A DNA stretch of 23,660 bases from CAG-177 sp964587915 (GCA_964587915.1 CAZPMK010000025.1:1-23660), one strand, 5' to 3'; counted from the first letter of the stretch, positions 7,344-15,511 are shown. Numbers and translations: made by a program. The notes: a model not told the origin generated them from the sequence alone.

Positions 7344-10300
7344 TTATTCGTAATCGTCTTCAGAGGGTTCTATATCAAGGCCGTAATCCTCGCCTTCCAT
7401 TTCCGCACGGAATTCGTCAGCGAAATCTTCGTCCTCGCCGCCGTCCTCTCTGATGAAGATATCGTTTTCTTCGCTGTCTTCATCAACGATGAACTCCTCA
7501 CTGCCCTCGGCGTCATTGACATTCTGGAATGCCTTGTCGTCCGTTGCGTAGCCTATATCGTCATCGTAGGTCTGGCGTAAATCAACCTCTTCGCCGTTTT
7601 CATCAAGAACCTTGATGTCGAGAGCGAGCGATTGAAGCTCTTTAATAAGAACCTTAAAGGATTCGGGGATACCGGGTGTCGGAACATTCTTGCCCTTGAC
7701 GATTGCCTCGTAGGTCTTGACTCTGCCCACAACGTCATCCGACTTAACGGTGAGTATCTCCTGAAGGGTGTATGCCGCACCGTATGCTTCAAGTGCCCAA
7801 ACTTCCATTTCGCCGAAACGCTGTCCGCCGAACTGAGCTTTACCGCCGAGCGGCTGCTGAGTAACAAGTGAATACGGGCCTGTTGAACGGGCGTGAATCT
7901 TATCATCAACAAGGTGATGCAGCTTGAGGTAATACATGACGCCAACCGTTACGGGATTATCGAACCGTCTGCCCGTTCTGCCGTCGGTAAGAATCGACTT
8001 GCAGTCAAGACGGAGCTGAGGAACGGTTGAGGGATCAAATTCAATGCCCTTTTCCTTTGCCAAAGCCTCCGCTTCCTCCATGGTGCGACGGTTTGCCTCC
8101 ATGAACGCATCGGTTATGTCACCCTCATGAGCACCGTCGAATACGGGAGTCATTATCTTGTATCCGAGTGCTCTTGCCGCAAAGCCGAGGTGAACCTCGA
8201 GAACCTGACCGATATTCATTCGGCTGGGAACGCCGAGGGGGTTAAGAACTATATCAAGCGGTGTACCGTCGGGAAGGAAGGGCATATCCTCCTGAGGAAG
8301 AATTCTTGAAACAACACCCTTGTTTCCGTGACGACCCGCCATCTTATCGCCGACGGAGAGCTTTCTCTTCTGGGCGATGTAGCAGCGAACAACTTTGTTT
8401 ACGCCGGGGGACAGCTCATCACTGTTCTCCTTTGTGAACACTTCAACATTTACGACGATACCGTATTCGCCGTGAGGAACTTTAAGAGAGGTATCTCTGA
8501 CCTCTTTGGCTTTCTCGCCGAATATTGCACGGAGAAGTCTCTCTTCTGCGGTAAGCTCCGTTTCACCCTTGGGAGTTACCTTGCCGACAAGGATATCGCC
8601 GGAATGAACCTCCGCACCGATTCTGATTATTCCTCTGTCGTCAAGGTTACACAGGGCATCTTCGCCGACATTCGGAATATCTCTTGTGATTTCTTCGGGA
8701 CCGAGCTTTGTATCTCTTGCTTCGGTCTCGTATTCTTCAATGTGTATTGAGGTGTAAACGTCATCTCTGACGAGCTTTTCGTTGATAAGAACGGCATCCT
8801 CGTAGTTGTAGCCCTCCCATGTCATGAAGCCGACAAGGGCGTTTTTGCCGAGGCTTATTTCGCCGTGGTCGATTGCGGGACCGTCTGCGATAACCTCATT
8901 CTTTTCAACACGCTGACCTATCGAAACAATGGGACGCTGATTTATGCAGGTTCCCTGATTGGAACGCATGAACTTGATAAGCTCATAATGTCTGCTTGTG
9001 CCGCCATCCTCAAGAATATCAACGGAATCCGCACTTACCTTGCTGACTATTCCGCCCTCCTTGGCAAGAATTACGGAGCCTGAATCGACTGCCGCTTTAT
9101 ATTCCATGCCGGTGCCGACTATGGGAGCCTCTGTTTTGAGAAGAGGAACAGCCTGCTTCTGCATGTTCGAGCCCATCAATGCACGGTTGGCGTCATCGTT
9201 TTCAAGGAAAGGAATGAGTGCCGTTGCAACCGAAACAACCATCTTGGGCGAAACGTCCATGTAATCCGCCCTGTTGTTGTCGATTTCAAGGAATTCATCT
9301 CTGTATCTTGCGGTGATCTTTGCCTTGACAAAACGGTTGTTTTCATCGAGCGGCTCGTTCGCCTGAGCAACAATGTATTCGTCCTCGGTGTCCGCCGTCA
9401 TGTATTCAACCTCATCAAGAACAACGCCCGTTTCCTTGTCAATCTTTCTGAACGGTGCTTCAATAAAGCCGTACTCATTGATTTTTGCAAAGGTTGCAAG
9501 GTAGGAAATAAGTCCGATGTTCGGTCCTTCGGGAGTCTCTATCGGGCACATACGACCGTAGTGCGAATAGTGAACGTCTCTGACCTCGAATCCCGCTCTG
9601 TCTCTTGAAAGACCGCCGGGGCCGAGAGCGGAAAGACGACGCTTATGTGTAAGCTCTGCAAGAGGATTGTGCTGATCCATGAACTGTGAGAGCGGTGATG
9701 AACCGAAGAACTCTCTTATCGCAACCATGACGGGACGAATGTTGATAAGGCTCTGCGGAGTTATCTTATCTTCATCCTCCTGTGCCTGAATTGCCATTCT
9801 TTCACGGACAACTCTTTCCATTCTGGCAAGACCGATTCTGAACTGATTTTGAAGCAGCTCGCCGACGGAACGGATGCGTCTGTTTCCGAGGTGGTCTATA
9901 TCGTCAATGTTACCAACCTTTTTGGTCAGGCAGTTAACGTAGTTTACCGATGCAAATATATCGTCAACGATGATATGCTTGGGAATGAGGTCGTCGCAAC
10001 GCAGTCTCATTTCTTCAAGCAGTGCTTCTTTATCATCGCCGCACTTTTCTAAGATTTCATGCATTACCGAGAAGCGAACCTTCTCGTTTATCGCAATTTC
10101 GTCAAGCTCTTCTTTCGTAAAGCTCTCGGGAAGCAACGCCATGGGGTCAACCATGCCGTTCGAGATAACAAACAGCTCCGAGCCGTCCTCGCAGGCAACA
10201 ACAACCTTCATAACACCTGCTTGCTCGATTTCAACGGCCTTTTGCTTCGTGAGAACCTCACCCGGTTCTGCGATAAGCTCGCCGGTATATTCCGAGATTA

Positions 10301-11183
10301 CGGGCTGTGCAACCGTGCAGCCGGGGAGACGGTTGAGCATTGAGAGCTTCTTGTTGTATTTATATCTGCCGACACGGGAAATGTCGTACTTGTGCGAATC
10401 AAAGAAAAGATTGTCGAACTGCTGCTGTGCCGCTTCAAGAGTTGCAGGCTCACCGGGACGGAGCTTCTTGAATACCTCGATGAGAGCTTCCTCGGTATTG
10501 CGGGTCTCGTCCTTTTCCATTGTCGCCTCGAGCTTTGCATCCTCACCGAAGAAACGGCGGATATCATCATTCGAGCTGAGACCGAGAGCACGCACGAAAG
10601 CGGTGATGTATATCTTGCGGTTTTTGTCTATTCGAACGTAGAAAATATCATTGGGGTCGGTTTCGTATTCAAGCCATGCACCTCTGTTGGGGTTGATGGT
10701 GCTTGTGAAAAGCTCGATACCGGTCTTGTCGTGGGTCATTCCGTAGTAAACACCGGGTGAACGAACAAGCTGTGATACGATAACACGCTCTGCACCGTTG
10801 ATAACAAAAGTACCGCTGTCGGTCATTATCGGGAAATCTCCCATGTAGACCTCGGACTCCTTGATAACGCCGGTCTCTTTGTTTTGGAGGCGTACGGTAA
10901 CACGCATGGGTGCGGCATAGGTGGTGTCTCTCTCCTTGCACTCACGAACCGTATACTTCGGCTTGTCGTCAAGACGGTAATCAATGAAGCTGAGCACCCA
11001 ATTTCCCGTGTAGTCGGTAATATCCGCCATGTCACGGAAAACCTCTTTGAGTCCCTTTTCGATGAACCAATTGTACGACGCCTTTTGAATCTCGATGAGA
11101 TTGGGCATTTCCATGACCTCATCAATTTTTCCGAAGCTCATGCGTCGGCAGCTTCCTCGCGTAACGGGCTTCACTTTCAGCAT
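7344..11183 (-). CDS. rpoB: DNA-directed RNA polymerase subunit beta
   Basis: The beta subunit forms the active-centre cleft with beta' and is the rifamycin target. The ATG at 11181-11183 is chosen; it gives MLKVKPVTRGSCRRMSFGKI and 1279 residues. A TTG two codons earlier (11187-11189) is nearer the GGAG ribosome binding site and is a fair alternative. The frame is open to 11309, but that extension lies in the leader and does not resemble the family. The rifamycin pocket reads SSPLSQFMDQHNPLAELTHK near residue 495, followed by RRLSALGPGGLSRDRAGFE. A Pro replaces the usual Gln (E. coli Q510), while the D516, H526 and S531 equivalents are kept. The last 68 residues form an acidic tail with 30 Asp/Glu and only three Lys/Arg. 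The gene is followed closely by rpoC and preceded by its own consensus promoter. Confidence 0.97.
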   Translation of the reverse strand: MLKVKPVTRGSCRRMSFGKIDEVMEMPNLIEIQKASYNWFIEKGLKEVFRDMADITDYTGNWVLSFIDYRLDDKPKYTVRECKERDTTYAAPMRVTVRLQNKETGVIKESEVYMGDFPIMTDSGTFVINGAERVIVSQLVRSPGVYYGMTHDKTGIELFTSTINPNRGAWLEYETDPNDIFYVRIDKNRKIYITAFVRALGLSSNDDIRRFFGEDAKLEATMEKDETRNTEEALIEVFKKLRPGEPATLEAAQQQFDNLFFDSHKYDISRVGRYKYNKKLSMLNRLPGCTVAQPVISEYTGELIAEPGEVLTKQKAVEIEQAGVMKVVVACEDGSELFVISNGMVDPMALLPESFTKEELDEIAINEKVRFSVMHEILEKCGDDKEALLEEMRLRCDDLIPKHIIVDDIFASVNYVNCLTKKVGNIDDIDHLGNRRIRSVGELLQNQFRIGLARMERVVRERMAIQAQEDEDKITPQSLINIRPVMVAIREFFGSSPLSQFMDQHNPLAELTHKRRLSALGPGGLSRDRAGFEVRDVHYSHYGRMCPIETPEGPNIGLISYLATFAKINEYGFIEAPFRKIDKETGVVLDEVEYMTADTEDEYIVAQANEPLDENNRFVKAKITARYRDEFLEIDNNRADYMDVSPKMVVSVATALIPFLENDDANRALMGSNMQKQAVPLLKTEAPIVGTGMEYKAAVDSGSVILAKEGGIVSKVSADSVDILEDGGTSRHYELIKFMRSNQGTCINQRPIVSIGQRVEKNEVIADGPAIDHGEISLGKNALVGFMTWEGYNYEDAVLINEKLVRDDVYTSIHIEEYETEARDTKLGPEEITRDIPNVGEDALCNLDDRGIIRIGAEVHSGDILVGKVTPKGETELTAEERLLRAIFGEKAKEVRDTSLKVPHGEYGIVVNVEVFTKENSDELSPGVNKVVRCYIAQKRKLSVGDKMAGRHGNKGVVSRILPQEDMPFLPDGTPLDIVLNPLGVPSRMNIGQVLEVHLGFAARALGYKIMTPVFDGAHEGDITDAFMEANRRTMEEAEALAKEKGIEFDPSTVPQLRLDCKSILTDGRTGRRFDNPVTVGVMYYLKLHHLVDDKIHARSTGPYSLVTQQPLGGKAQFGGQRFGEMEVWALEAYGAAYTLQEILTVKSDDVVGRVKTYEAIVKGKNVPTPGIPESFKVLIKELQSLALDIKVLDENGEEVDLRQTYDDDIGYATDDKAFQNVNDAEGSEEFIVDEDSEENDIFIREDGGEDEDFADEFRAEMEGEDYGLDIEPSEDDYE

Positions 11184-11210
11184 AGGCAAAATCACTCCGT
11201 TCTTTCTGAC

Positions 11211-11231
11211 TTTCCGTTTCTCTCTCGGAAA
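11211..11231 (-). other. Hairpin in the rpoB leader
   Basis: TTTCCG (11211-11216) and CGGAAA (11226-11231) form a perfect 6-bp stem with a 9-base purine-rich loop on the transcript, ending about 15 bases before the ribosome binding site of rpoB. No T-tract follows, so it is not a terminator. It may affect translation or be incidental. Confidence 0.35.
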
Positions 11232-11329
11232 ATCGAATTTTGCGTAATCACCCCGAATATTTATTATATAAAGCACAATATAAAATAAATTATAGGGGTA
11301 TTTATCCATTATAAATAATACGGGACAAT

Positions 11330-11358
11330 ATTATACTTCTCAAAACGCCTTCTGTCAA
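11330..11358 (-). promoter_or_regulatory. Full-consensus sigma-A promoter for rpoBC
   Basis: Minus strand: TTGACA (11353-11358), 17 bases, TATAAT (11330-11335). This matches the vegetative consensus at all twelve positions with optimal spacing. The bases upstream are A/T-rich, as expected of an UP-like element. Transcription would start near 11323, giving a leader of about 140 bases before rpoB. It indicates strong transcription of rpoBC separate from any L10/L12 operon. Confidence 0.85.
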
Positions 11359-11478
11359 TAGAAATAAACAGAATAAAAAATGTTTGTGCAAGCATACGAA
11401 ATTTTCAATTTTCAAAAATAAATTTTTGTAAATCTTTTTTCCGTTTTTGTTCATTTTGCCTATCATCTTACAAGGAAA

Positions 11479-11503
11479 ATACCGCCACCTGAGGTGACGG
11501 TAT
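11479..11503 (-). terminator. Predicted terminator of tmcAL
   Basis: A 25-base near-perfect palindrome runs from ATACCG to CGGTAT: 11 of 12 pairs around a single central base, with one mismatch. It begins 15 bases after the tmcAL stop. On the minus strand it is followed by TTT and then CC, so the U-tract is short. It probably ends tmcAL transcription before the rpoB promoter, with moderate efficiency. Confidence 0.6.
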
Positions 11504-11517
11504 ATATATAACATTAT

Positions 11518-12693
11518 TCATTTAATAAGAATCGGATGAAATTTTGTTTCCGTTCCGCACGGTGCGGCATCGGGCAGACAGAGTGCGGCTATATCCCCCG
11601 CCCTGCACTCTGCGGCAAAAATCCCCCTCGCTTTTTCGTCAAGCTCGGCGATATCCGCCGTTTTTGTCAATATGGGAAGTCTCGCCGTTTCAGCCGCTTT
11701 TTTGAGGATTGCCGCTCCGTTTTCATTGAAGCCCGCAACACGGATATACGGCGGCTCACACGAAGCAAGCTGTTCGGTAACATTCAAAAACGTATTTAGT
11801 ATTATTCTTCTTATGCGTGCGTGCGAATACCTTTTTGTTTTGGCAAGCGAATACAGCTCGTCAAGCGTACACGCTTCCTTTGCCGCCGCAACGATTCTGT
11901 TTTCTATCCCCTCGCTGACGTCGGGTGCAAGTGCGATTTCCCGTGCCGTTGCCGTTCTCATTTTATACAGAATCGCCCGTTCCAGTCTGCACATATCAAG
12001 CATTTCACTTTTCATATATATTTCAGCCGCCCTTTCGGGAACAAAAGCGGAAATATCCGCACCCTCTCGAAGAAGCTCTCTGAGCCTCGACGCACTTGCA
12101 AATTCGCCGTTCGTATTGCCGCCGTCGTGTGCGACTCCCTCTCTGCGTATTGCAAAGGGCTGTAATTCGCTTTGCAGCTTCAGGAGCGAAGAAGCATATT
12201 CAACGCCGAGGATATCGTTCGGAGAGGCTATTATGTCCGCACATTCGCCGTTGAGCTTTCTCAATGCGTTCTCTCTTGCCGAGGCAAAGGAAATGCCGCC
12301 CGCAAGCTCCTTTTTCAGCAATTCGGAAAATTCGTCGGTATCGAGCAGTCTCGCCGTCTCAATTATTCTTTTCGTGTCCCCGCATTCAGAACCGAAAACA
12401 AGAGTATCAAGCACGCCGAGTGCATCGAGCAATTGAGTTGACGCCCGTGCAAACCGCTGTGCTCCCGAAACGGCATAAACTACGGGAAGCTGTATCACAA
12501 GGTCTGCTCCGCACGCAAGTGCCGCCCGCACTCTTGTTTCAAAGTCGAATATCGCAGGCTCTCCCCTTTGGACAAAGCTGCCGCTCATTACGGCAACCAC
12601 AGATTCCGCACCCGACTCTCTCGCTTTTTTTATCAAATAAGCGTGCCCGTTATGGAACGGATTATACTCCGCAACTATCCCGATTGACCTCAT
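11518..12693 (-). CDS. tmcAL: tRNA(Met) cytidine acetate ligase
   Basis: TmcAL (formerly YlbM in B. subtilis) activates acetate with ATP and acetylates C34 of elongator tRNA-Met to ac4C, sharpening Met/Ile codon discrimination. The 391-residue product has the usual length. The N-terminus MRSIGIVAEYNPFHNGHAYL carries the nucleotidyltransferase HxGH signature (H14, H17), and residues 37-45 read SGSFVQRGE, also typical of the family. The ATG at 12691-12693 has a GAGGT ribosome binding site (12700-12704). It is divergent from acetate kinase across 106 bases, a neighbourhood that resembles the ylbM-pta-ack order I recall from other Clostridia. A weak minus-strand promoter (TTGCTT-N16-TATTAT) may lie in that gap. 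A hairpin follows the stop. Confidence 0.9.
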   Translation of the reverse strand: MRSIGIVAEYNPFHNGHAYLIKKARESGAESVVAVMSGSFVQRGEPAIFDFETRVRAALACGADLVIQLPVVYAVSGAQRFARASTQLLDALGVLDTLVFGSECGDTKRIIETARLLDTDEFSELLKKELAGGISFASARENALRKLNGECADIIASPNDILGVEYASSLLKLQSELQPFAIRREGVAHDGGNTNGEFASASRLRELLREGADISAFVPERAAEIYMKSEMLDMCRLERAILYKMRTATAREIALAPDVSEGIENRIVAAAKEACTLDELYSLAKTKRYSHARIRRIILNTFLNVTEQLASCEPPYIRVAGFNENGAAILKKAAETARLPILTKTADIAELDEKARGIFAAECRAGDIAALCLPDAAPCGTETKFHPILIK

Positions 12694-12717
12694 TTTTGCA
12701 CCTCGTATAAAAAACTC

Positions 12718-12746
12718 TTGAAAAATACAGTTAATGATTATATAAT
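12718..12746 (+). promoter_or_regulatory. Predicted sigma-A promoter for ackA
   Basis: TTGAAA (12718-12723), 17 bases, TATAAT (12741-12746) on the plus strand. The predicted start near 12753 leaves a leader of about 47 bases before the ackA start codon. The surrounding 106-base divergent region is AT-rich and must also contain the tmcAL promoter, which is less clear. Confidence 0.7.
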
Positions 12747-12799
12747 ATAATAGCTGACAAATTTAATCAAGCAAAAAATCACGATTTGGAGTGTTAAAA

Positions 12800-14002
12800 G
12801 TGAAAATTCTGGTTATCAACGCAGGCAGCTCATCTCTCAAGTATCAGCTTATCGACATGGACGGTGAAAATCTGCTTGCAAAAGGCATTTGTGAACAGAT
12901 AGGTGATGCAAATTCGACCTTCACTCACAAGGTTCCCGCAGATGAAAGCAAAAACATCAAGTCCGCCGCCCGTCCCATCCCCGACCACAGTGCGGCCATT
13001 CAGCTCGTTCTTGACGCTCTCGTTGACTCGGAGCACGGCGTTATCTCCTCAATGGATGAAATCGGTGCGGTAGGTCACAGAGTTCTCCACGGTGCAGAAA
13101 AGTTCTCCGGTTCCGTTCTTATTACGGAGGATGTTAAAGCAGCTGTCAGAGAATGCTTCAAGTTCGGTCCTCTCCACAATCCTGCAAACCTCAAGGGCAT
13201 AGAGGCTTGTGAAAAGATAATGAGCGTTCCTCAGGTTGCCGTATTCGACACAGGCTTCCATCAGACCATGCCCGACTACGCTTATATGTATGCTCTCCCC
13301 TATGAGCTTTACGAAAAGGACGGCATCCGCCGTTACGGCTTCCACGGCACCTCCCACCGCTATGTTTCCATGAGAGCGATTGATATGCTCGGCGGCAAGG
13401 CGGAGGGCACAAAAATCGTCACCTGCCACCTTGGAAACGGCTCCTCCATTTCAGCCGTAAAGGACGGCAAGTGCTTTGACACCACCATGGGTCTTACTCC
13501 GCTTGAGGGCATCATCATGGGTACCCGCTGCGGCTCCGTCGATCCTGCAATCGTCACCACCGTTATGGCGGCAAAGAATCTCACTCCCGCCGAAATGGAT
13601 ACTCTCATGAATAAAAAGAGCGGTATGCTCGGTATTGCCGGCACCAGCGACAACAGAACCATCGAGGGTCTTGCAAAGGACGGCGATAAGAAGGCTCAGC
13701 TTGTTGAGAATATGCTCTGCCACCAGCTTGTTAAATACATAGGCGGCTTTGCTGCGGCAATGGGCGGCGTTGATGCCGTTGTTTTCACCGGCGGTATCGG
13801 CGAAAACAACCCCCACTACCGCACAAGAGTTGCCGAAAAGCTCGGCTTCCTCGGTACTGCAATCGACGAAGAAAAGAACTCCGTCAGAGGCGAAGAGATT
13901 GAAATCTCCGTACCCGGCTCAAAGGTTAAGCTCCTTGTTATCCCCACCAACGAAGAGCTGATGATAGCAAAGGATACTCTTGAAATCGTTTCCGCTCTGT
14001 AA
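12800..14002 (+). CDS. ackA: Acetate kinase
   Basis: AckA makes ATP and acetate from acetyl phosphate and ADP (reversible), the energy-yielding step of acetate fermentation. The GTG at 12800-12802 is chosen: it gives MKILVINAGSSSLKYQL, the family N-terminus, with a GGAG ribosome binding site (12788-12791) at 8 bases, and a 400-residue protein of normal length. An earlier GTG (12791) overlaps that site. Expected active-site elements are present: N7, S10 and S12, GHRVLHG with R94, FDTGFHQTMP with D150, YGFHGTSH, HLGNGSS, MGTRCGSVDPA and FTGGIGENNP. No phosphotransacetylase gene (pta) lies alongside in this window. The NahK-like kinase starts 41 bases downstream with no terminator between, so the two are probably co-transcribed. 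Confidence 0.97.
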   Translation: MKILVINAGSSSLKYQLIDMDGENLLAKGICEQIGDANSTFTHKVPADESKNIKSAARPIPDHSAAIQLVLDALVDSEHGVISSMDEIGAVGHRVLHGAEKFSGSVLITEDVKAAVRECFKFGPLHNPANLKGIEACEKIMSVPQVAVFDTGFHQTMPDYAYMYALPYELYEKDGIRRYGFHGTSHRYVSMRAIDMLGGKAEGTKIVTCHLGNGSSISAVKDGKCFDTTMGLTPLEGIIMGTRCGSVDPAIVTTVMAAKNLTPAEMDTLMNKKSGMLGIAGTSDNRTIEGLAKDGDKKAQLVENMLCHQLVKYIGGFAAAMGGVDAVVFTGGIGENNPHYRTRVAEKLGFLGTAIDEEKNSVRGEEIEISVPGSKVKLLVIPTNEELMIAKDTLEIVSAL

Positions 14003-14043
14003 TTGAACGGGAAATAACATTATTTAAGAAAGGCGTGACATCG

Positions 14044-15174
14044 TTGAACAAGAAAATAGATACGGTATCGGAGCTTCTCGGAGCTTTTACGTTCGCGGGT
14101 GAGCTGAAAGAAATTTCACAGCTCAGCGACGGTCATATCCACGATACCTACATATTTGAATTTCTTGAAGAAAACGGCCACACTTGCAAATATCTCGTTC
14201 AACAGCTCAATACATTTGTATTTAAACAGCCCGTTGCGGTCATGGAAAATATCGTAAAGGTCACGGAGCATCTTCGCAAAGCCATAGCTTCCATCGGCGG
14301 AGATTCAAACAGAGAAAGTCTGCGTGTTTTCCCCGCCGTTGACGGCAAGCCCTACTATATTGACAGCAAGGGCAGCTTTTGGCGTTGTTACAATTACATT
14401 TACGGTGCACACTCCGTTCAATCGGTTGAGTCTCCCGAAATATTCTTCAATGCGGCAAAGGCTTTCGGAAAATTCCAATGTATGCTTGCGGATTTTCCGA
14501 TTGATGAGCTGAGCGAGACCATTCCGAATTTCCATGATACCGTTTCTCGCTTCGCCGATTTCCAAAAAGCGGTTGCGGATGACCTCTCCGGCAGAGCCAA
14601 GCTTGCCGAAAAGGAAATTGAATTTGTCCTGAGTCGCAAAAACGACTGCCATGTACTTGTAGATATGCTCAATGAGGGCAAGCTCCCGCTCAGGGTAACT
14701 CACAACGACACAAAGCTCAACAACGTTATGTTTGACGATATAACGAATGAGAGCGTTTGCGTTGTTGACCTTGATACCGTAATGCCCGGACTTTCGCTCT
14801 ACGATTTCGGCGACAGCATCCGTTTCGGTGCGAACACCGCCGCAGAGGACGAAAAAGACCTTTCAAAGGTGAAGCTCAGTCTTGAGAATTTCAAGGCGTT
14901 CACTCTCGGCTTCCTTACCTCGGCGGGTGAAAGTCTTACCGAAAATGAAATTGCAAATCTTGCATTCTCCGCAAAGCTGATGACTCTTGAATGCGGTATG
15001 CGTTTCCTCGGCGACTTCATAAACGGCGACACCTATTTCAAGGTGGAATATCCCGAACACAACCTTGTTCGTTGCAGAACGCAATTTAAGCTCGTTGAAG
15101 AGATTGAAAAGCACTATGATGAAATGGTAAGCATCGTCAAGGATTGCTGTTCACAGCTCAATATATCAAAATGA
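14044..15174 (+). CDS. NahK-like phosphotransferase (probable N-acetylhexosamine or related sugar 1-kinase)
   Basis: This is an APH/choline-kinase-fold enzyme resembling bifidobacterial NahK, which phosphorylates GlcNAc or GalNAc at C1 in the lacto-N-biose salvage pathway. Shared stretches, judged from memory of NahK, are SDGHIHDTY (about 28-36), NFHDTVSRF, LRVTHNDTKLNN with the catalytic Asp (about 217-228), VVDLDTVMPG and DFGDSIRFGA (about 241-265), ECGMRFLGDF and YPEHNLVRCRTQ. The TTG at 14044 is preferred: it lies ten bases after AAGG and gives 376 residues with a NahK-sized N-terminus. The GTG at 14035 is too close to that site. No phosphorylase, epimerase or uridylyltransferase gene is adjacent, so substrate specificity is inferred from similarity only. 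Its stop overlaps the start of the next gene. Confidence 0.8.
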   Translation: MNKKIDTVSELLGAFTFAGELKEISQLSDGHIHDTYIFEFLEENGHTCKYLVQQLNTFVFKQPVAVMENIVKVTEHLRKAIASIGGDSNRESLRVFPAVDGKPYYIDSKGSFWRCYNYIYGAHSVQSVESPEIFFNAAKAFGKFQCMLADFPIDELSETIPNFHDTVSRFADFQKAVADDLSGRAKLAEKEIEFVLSRKNDCHVLVDMLNEGKLPLRVTHNDTKLNNVMFDDITNESVCVVDLDTVMPGLSLYDFGDSIRFGANTAAEDEKDLSKVKLSLENFKAFTLGFLTSAGESLTENEIANLAFSAKLMTLECGMRFLGDFINGDTYFKVEYPEHNLVRCRTQFKLVEEIEKHYDEMVSIVKDCCSQLNISK

Positions 15175-15506
15175 TGCCGAAGCTTCTCACTGAAAAAGAA
15201 TTTTCACGCCGCCTTGCCTATTGGCTGCTCGAAAATGACATAGGCGTATATCCGCCTTTCGGCTCAACCCGAAGCGAATTTGCGGACAGTTACACTCTGC
15301 CCGATTTTGACTATGTTCATTTGCAGTCCTTTTGCGACAAAGACGGTGATGTGATAACCATGCTTCGAGGAGAAATTAAGCTCAGTGACTGGGAAACAAA
15401 AAACCGTCATGTGCCTAAACAATTCGTATTCTATAAAATGCTCAAAACCTTTTTGGATACACCCGAGGTTGAGCCGTTCCCTTTAGGATACATCATTTTA
15501 GAATAA
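15171..15506 (+). CDS. Small protein of unknown function, translationally coupled to the NahK-like kinase
   Basis: I do not recognise this family. The 111-residue product has no signal peptide, membrane segment or metal-binding cluster. It is fairly rich in Phe and Tyr (for example YPPFGSTRSEF and LPDFDYVHLQSF) with mixed charge. The ATG at 15171 overlaps the kinase stop in an ATGA arrangement; a second ATG follows at 15174. No ribosome binding site is visible upstream, so translation most likely depends on ribosomes finishing the kinase. A strong bidirectional terminator follows five bases after the stop. The coupled arrangement and intact frame support a real gene; a role with the kinase or its sugar phosphate is only suggested by position. 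Confidence 0.7.
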   Translation: MMPKLLTEKEFSRRLAYWLLENDIGVYPPFGSTRSEFADSYTLPDFDYVHLQSFCDKDGDVITMLRGEIKLSDWETKNRHVPKQFVFYKMLKTFLDTPEVEPFPLGYIILE

Positions 15507-15511
15507 GAAAA

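Larger units (their letters stand above)
11184..11517. other. tmcAL-rpoB intergenic region (334 bases)
   Basis: From right to left this AT-rich stretch holds the tmcAL terminator hairpin (11479-11503), an A/T-rich segment with tracts resembling an upstream promoter element (about 11359-11470), the rpoB promoter (11330-11358), and the rpoB leader (about 11184-11323) with a hairpin at 11211-11231. In the leader, CCCC and GGGG blocks (11251-11254 and 11295-11298) bracket an AT-rich imperfect repeat. No rplL or other L7/L12-operon gene is present. A 70-codon minus-strand open frame (11302-11514) crosses the promoter and terminator and is judged spurious. Confidence 0.7.

Noticed and set aside
9970..10641. 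223-codon open frame on the plus strand, antisense to rpoB
   Set aside because: Ser/Arg-rich translation produced by codon bias of the highly conserved rpoB frame; no ribosome binding site or domain.
11184..11309. Possible 42-residue N-terminal extension of RpoB from an upstream in-frame ATG
   Set aside because: The extension does not resemble RpoB and its ATG has no ribosome binding site; a ribosome binding site exists close to the family-like start at 11183.
11302..11514. 70-codon minus-strand frame between tmcAL and rpoB
   Set aside because: It runs through the tmcAL terminator and across the consensus rpoB promoter, is AT-rich and has no credible ribosome binding site.
11672..12436. 254-codon open frame on the plus strand, antisense to tmcAL
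   Set aside because: It is a shadow of the real tmcAL frame: low-complexity Ser/Ala/Leu-rich translation, no ribosome binding site and no recognisable domain.
14003..14043. Terminator between ackA and the NahK-like kinase
   Set aside because: Only a weak AT palindrome (AAATAA-ca-TTATTT) is present, with no GC stem or T-tract; read-through is more likely.
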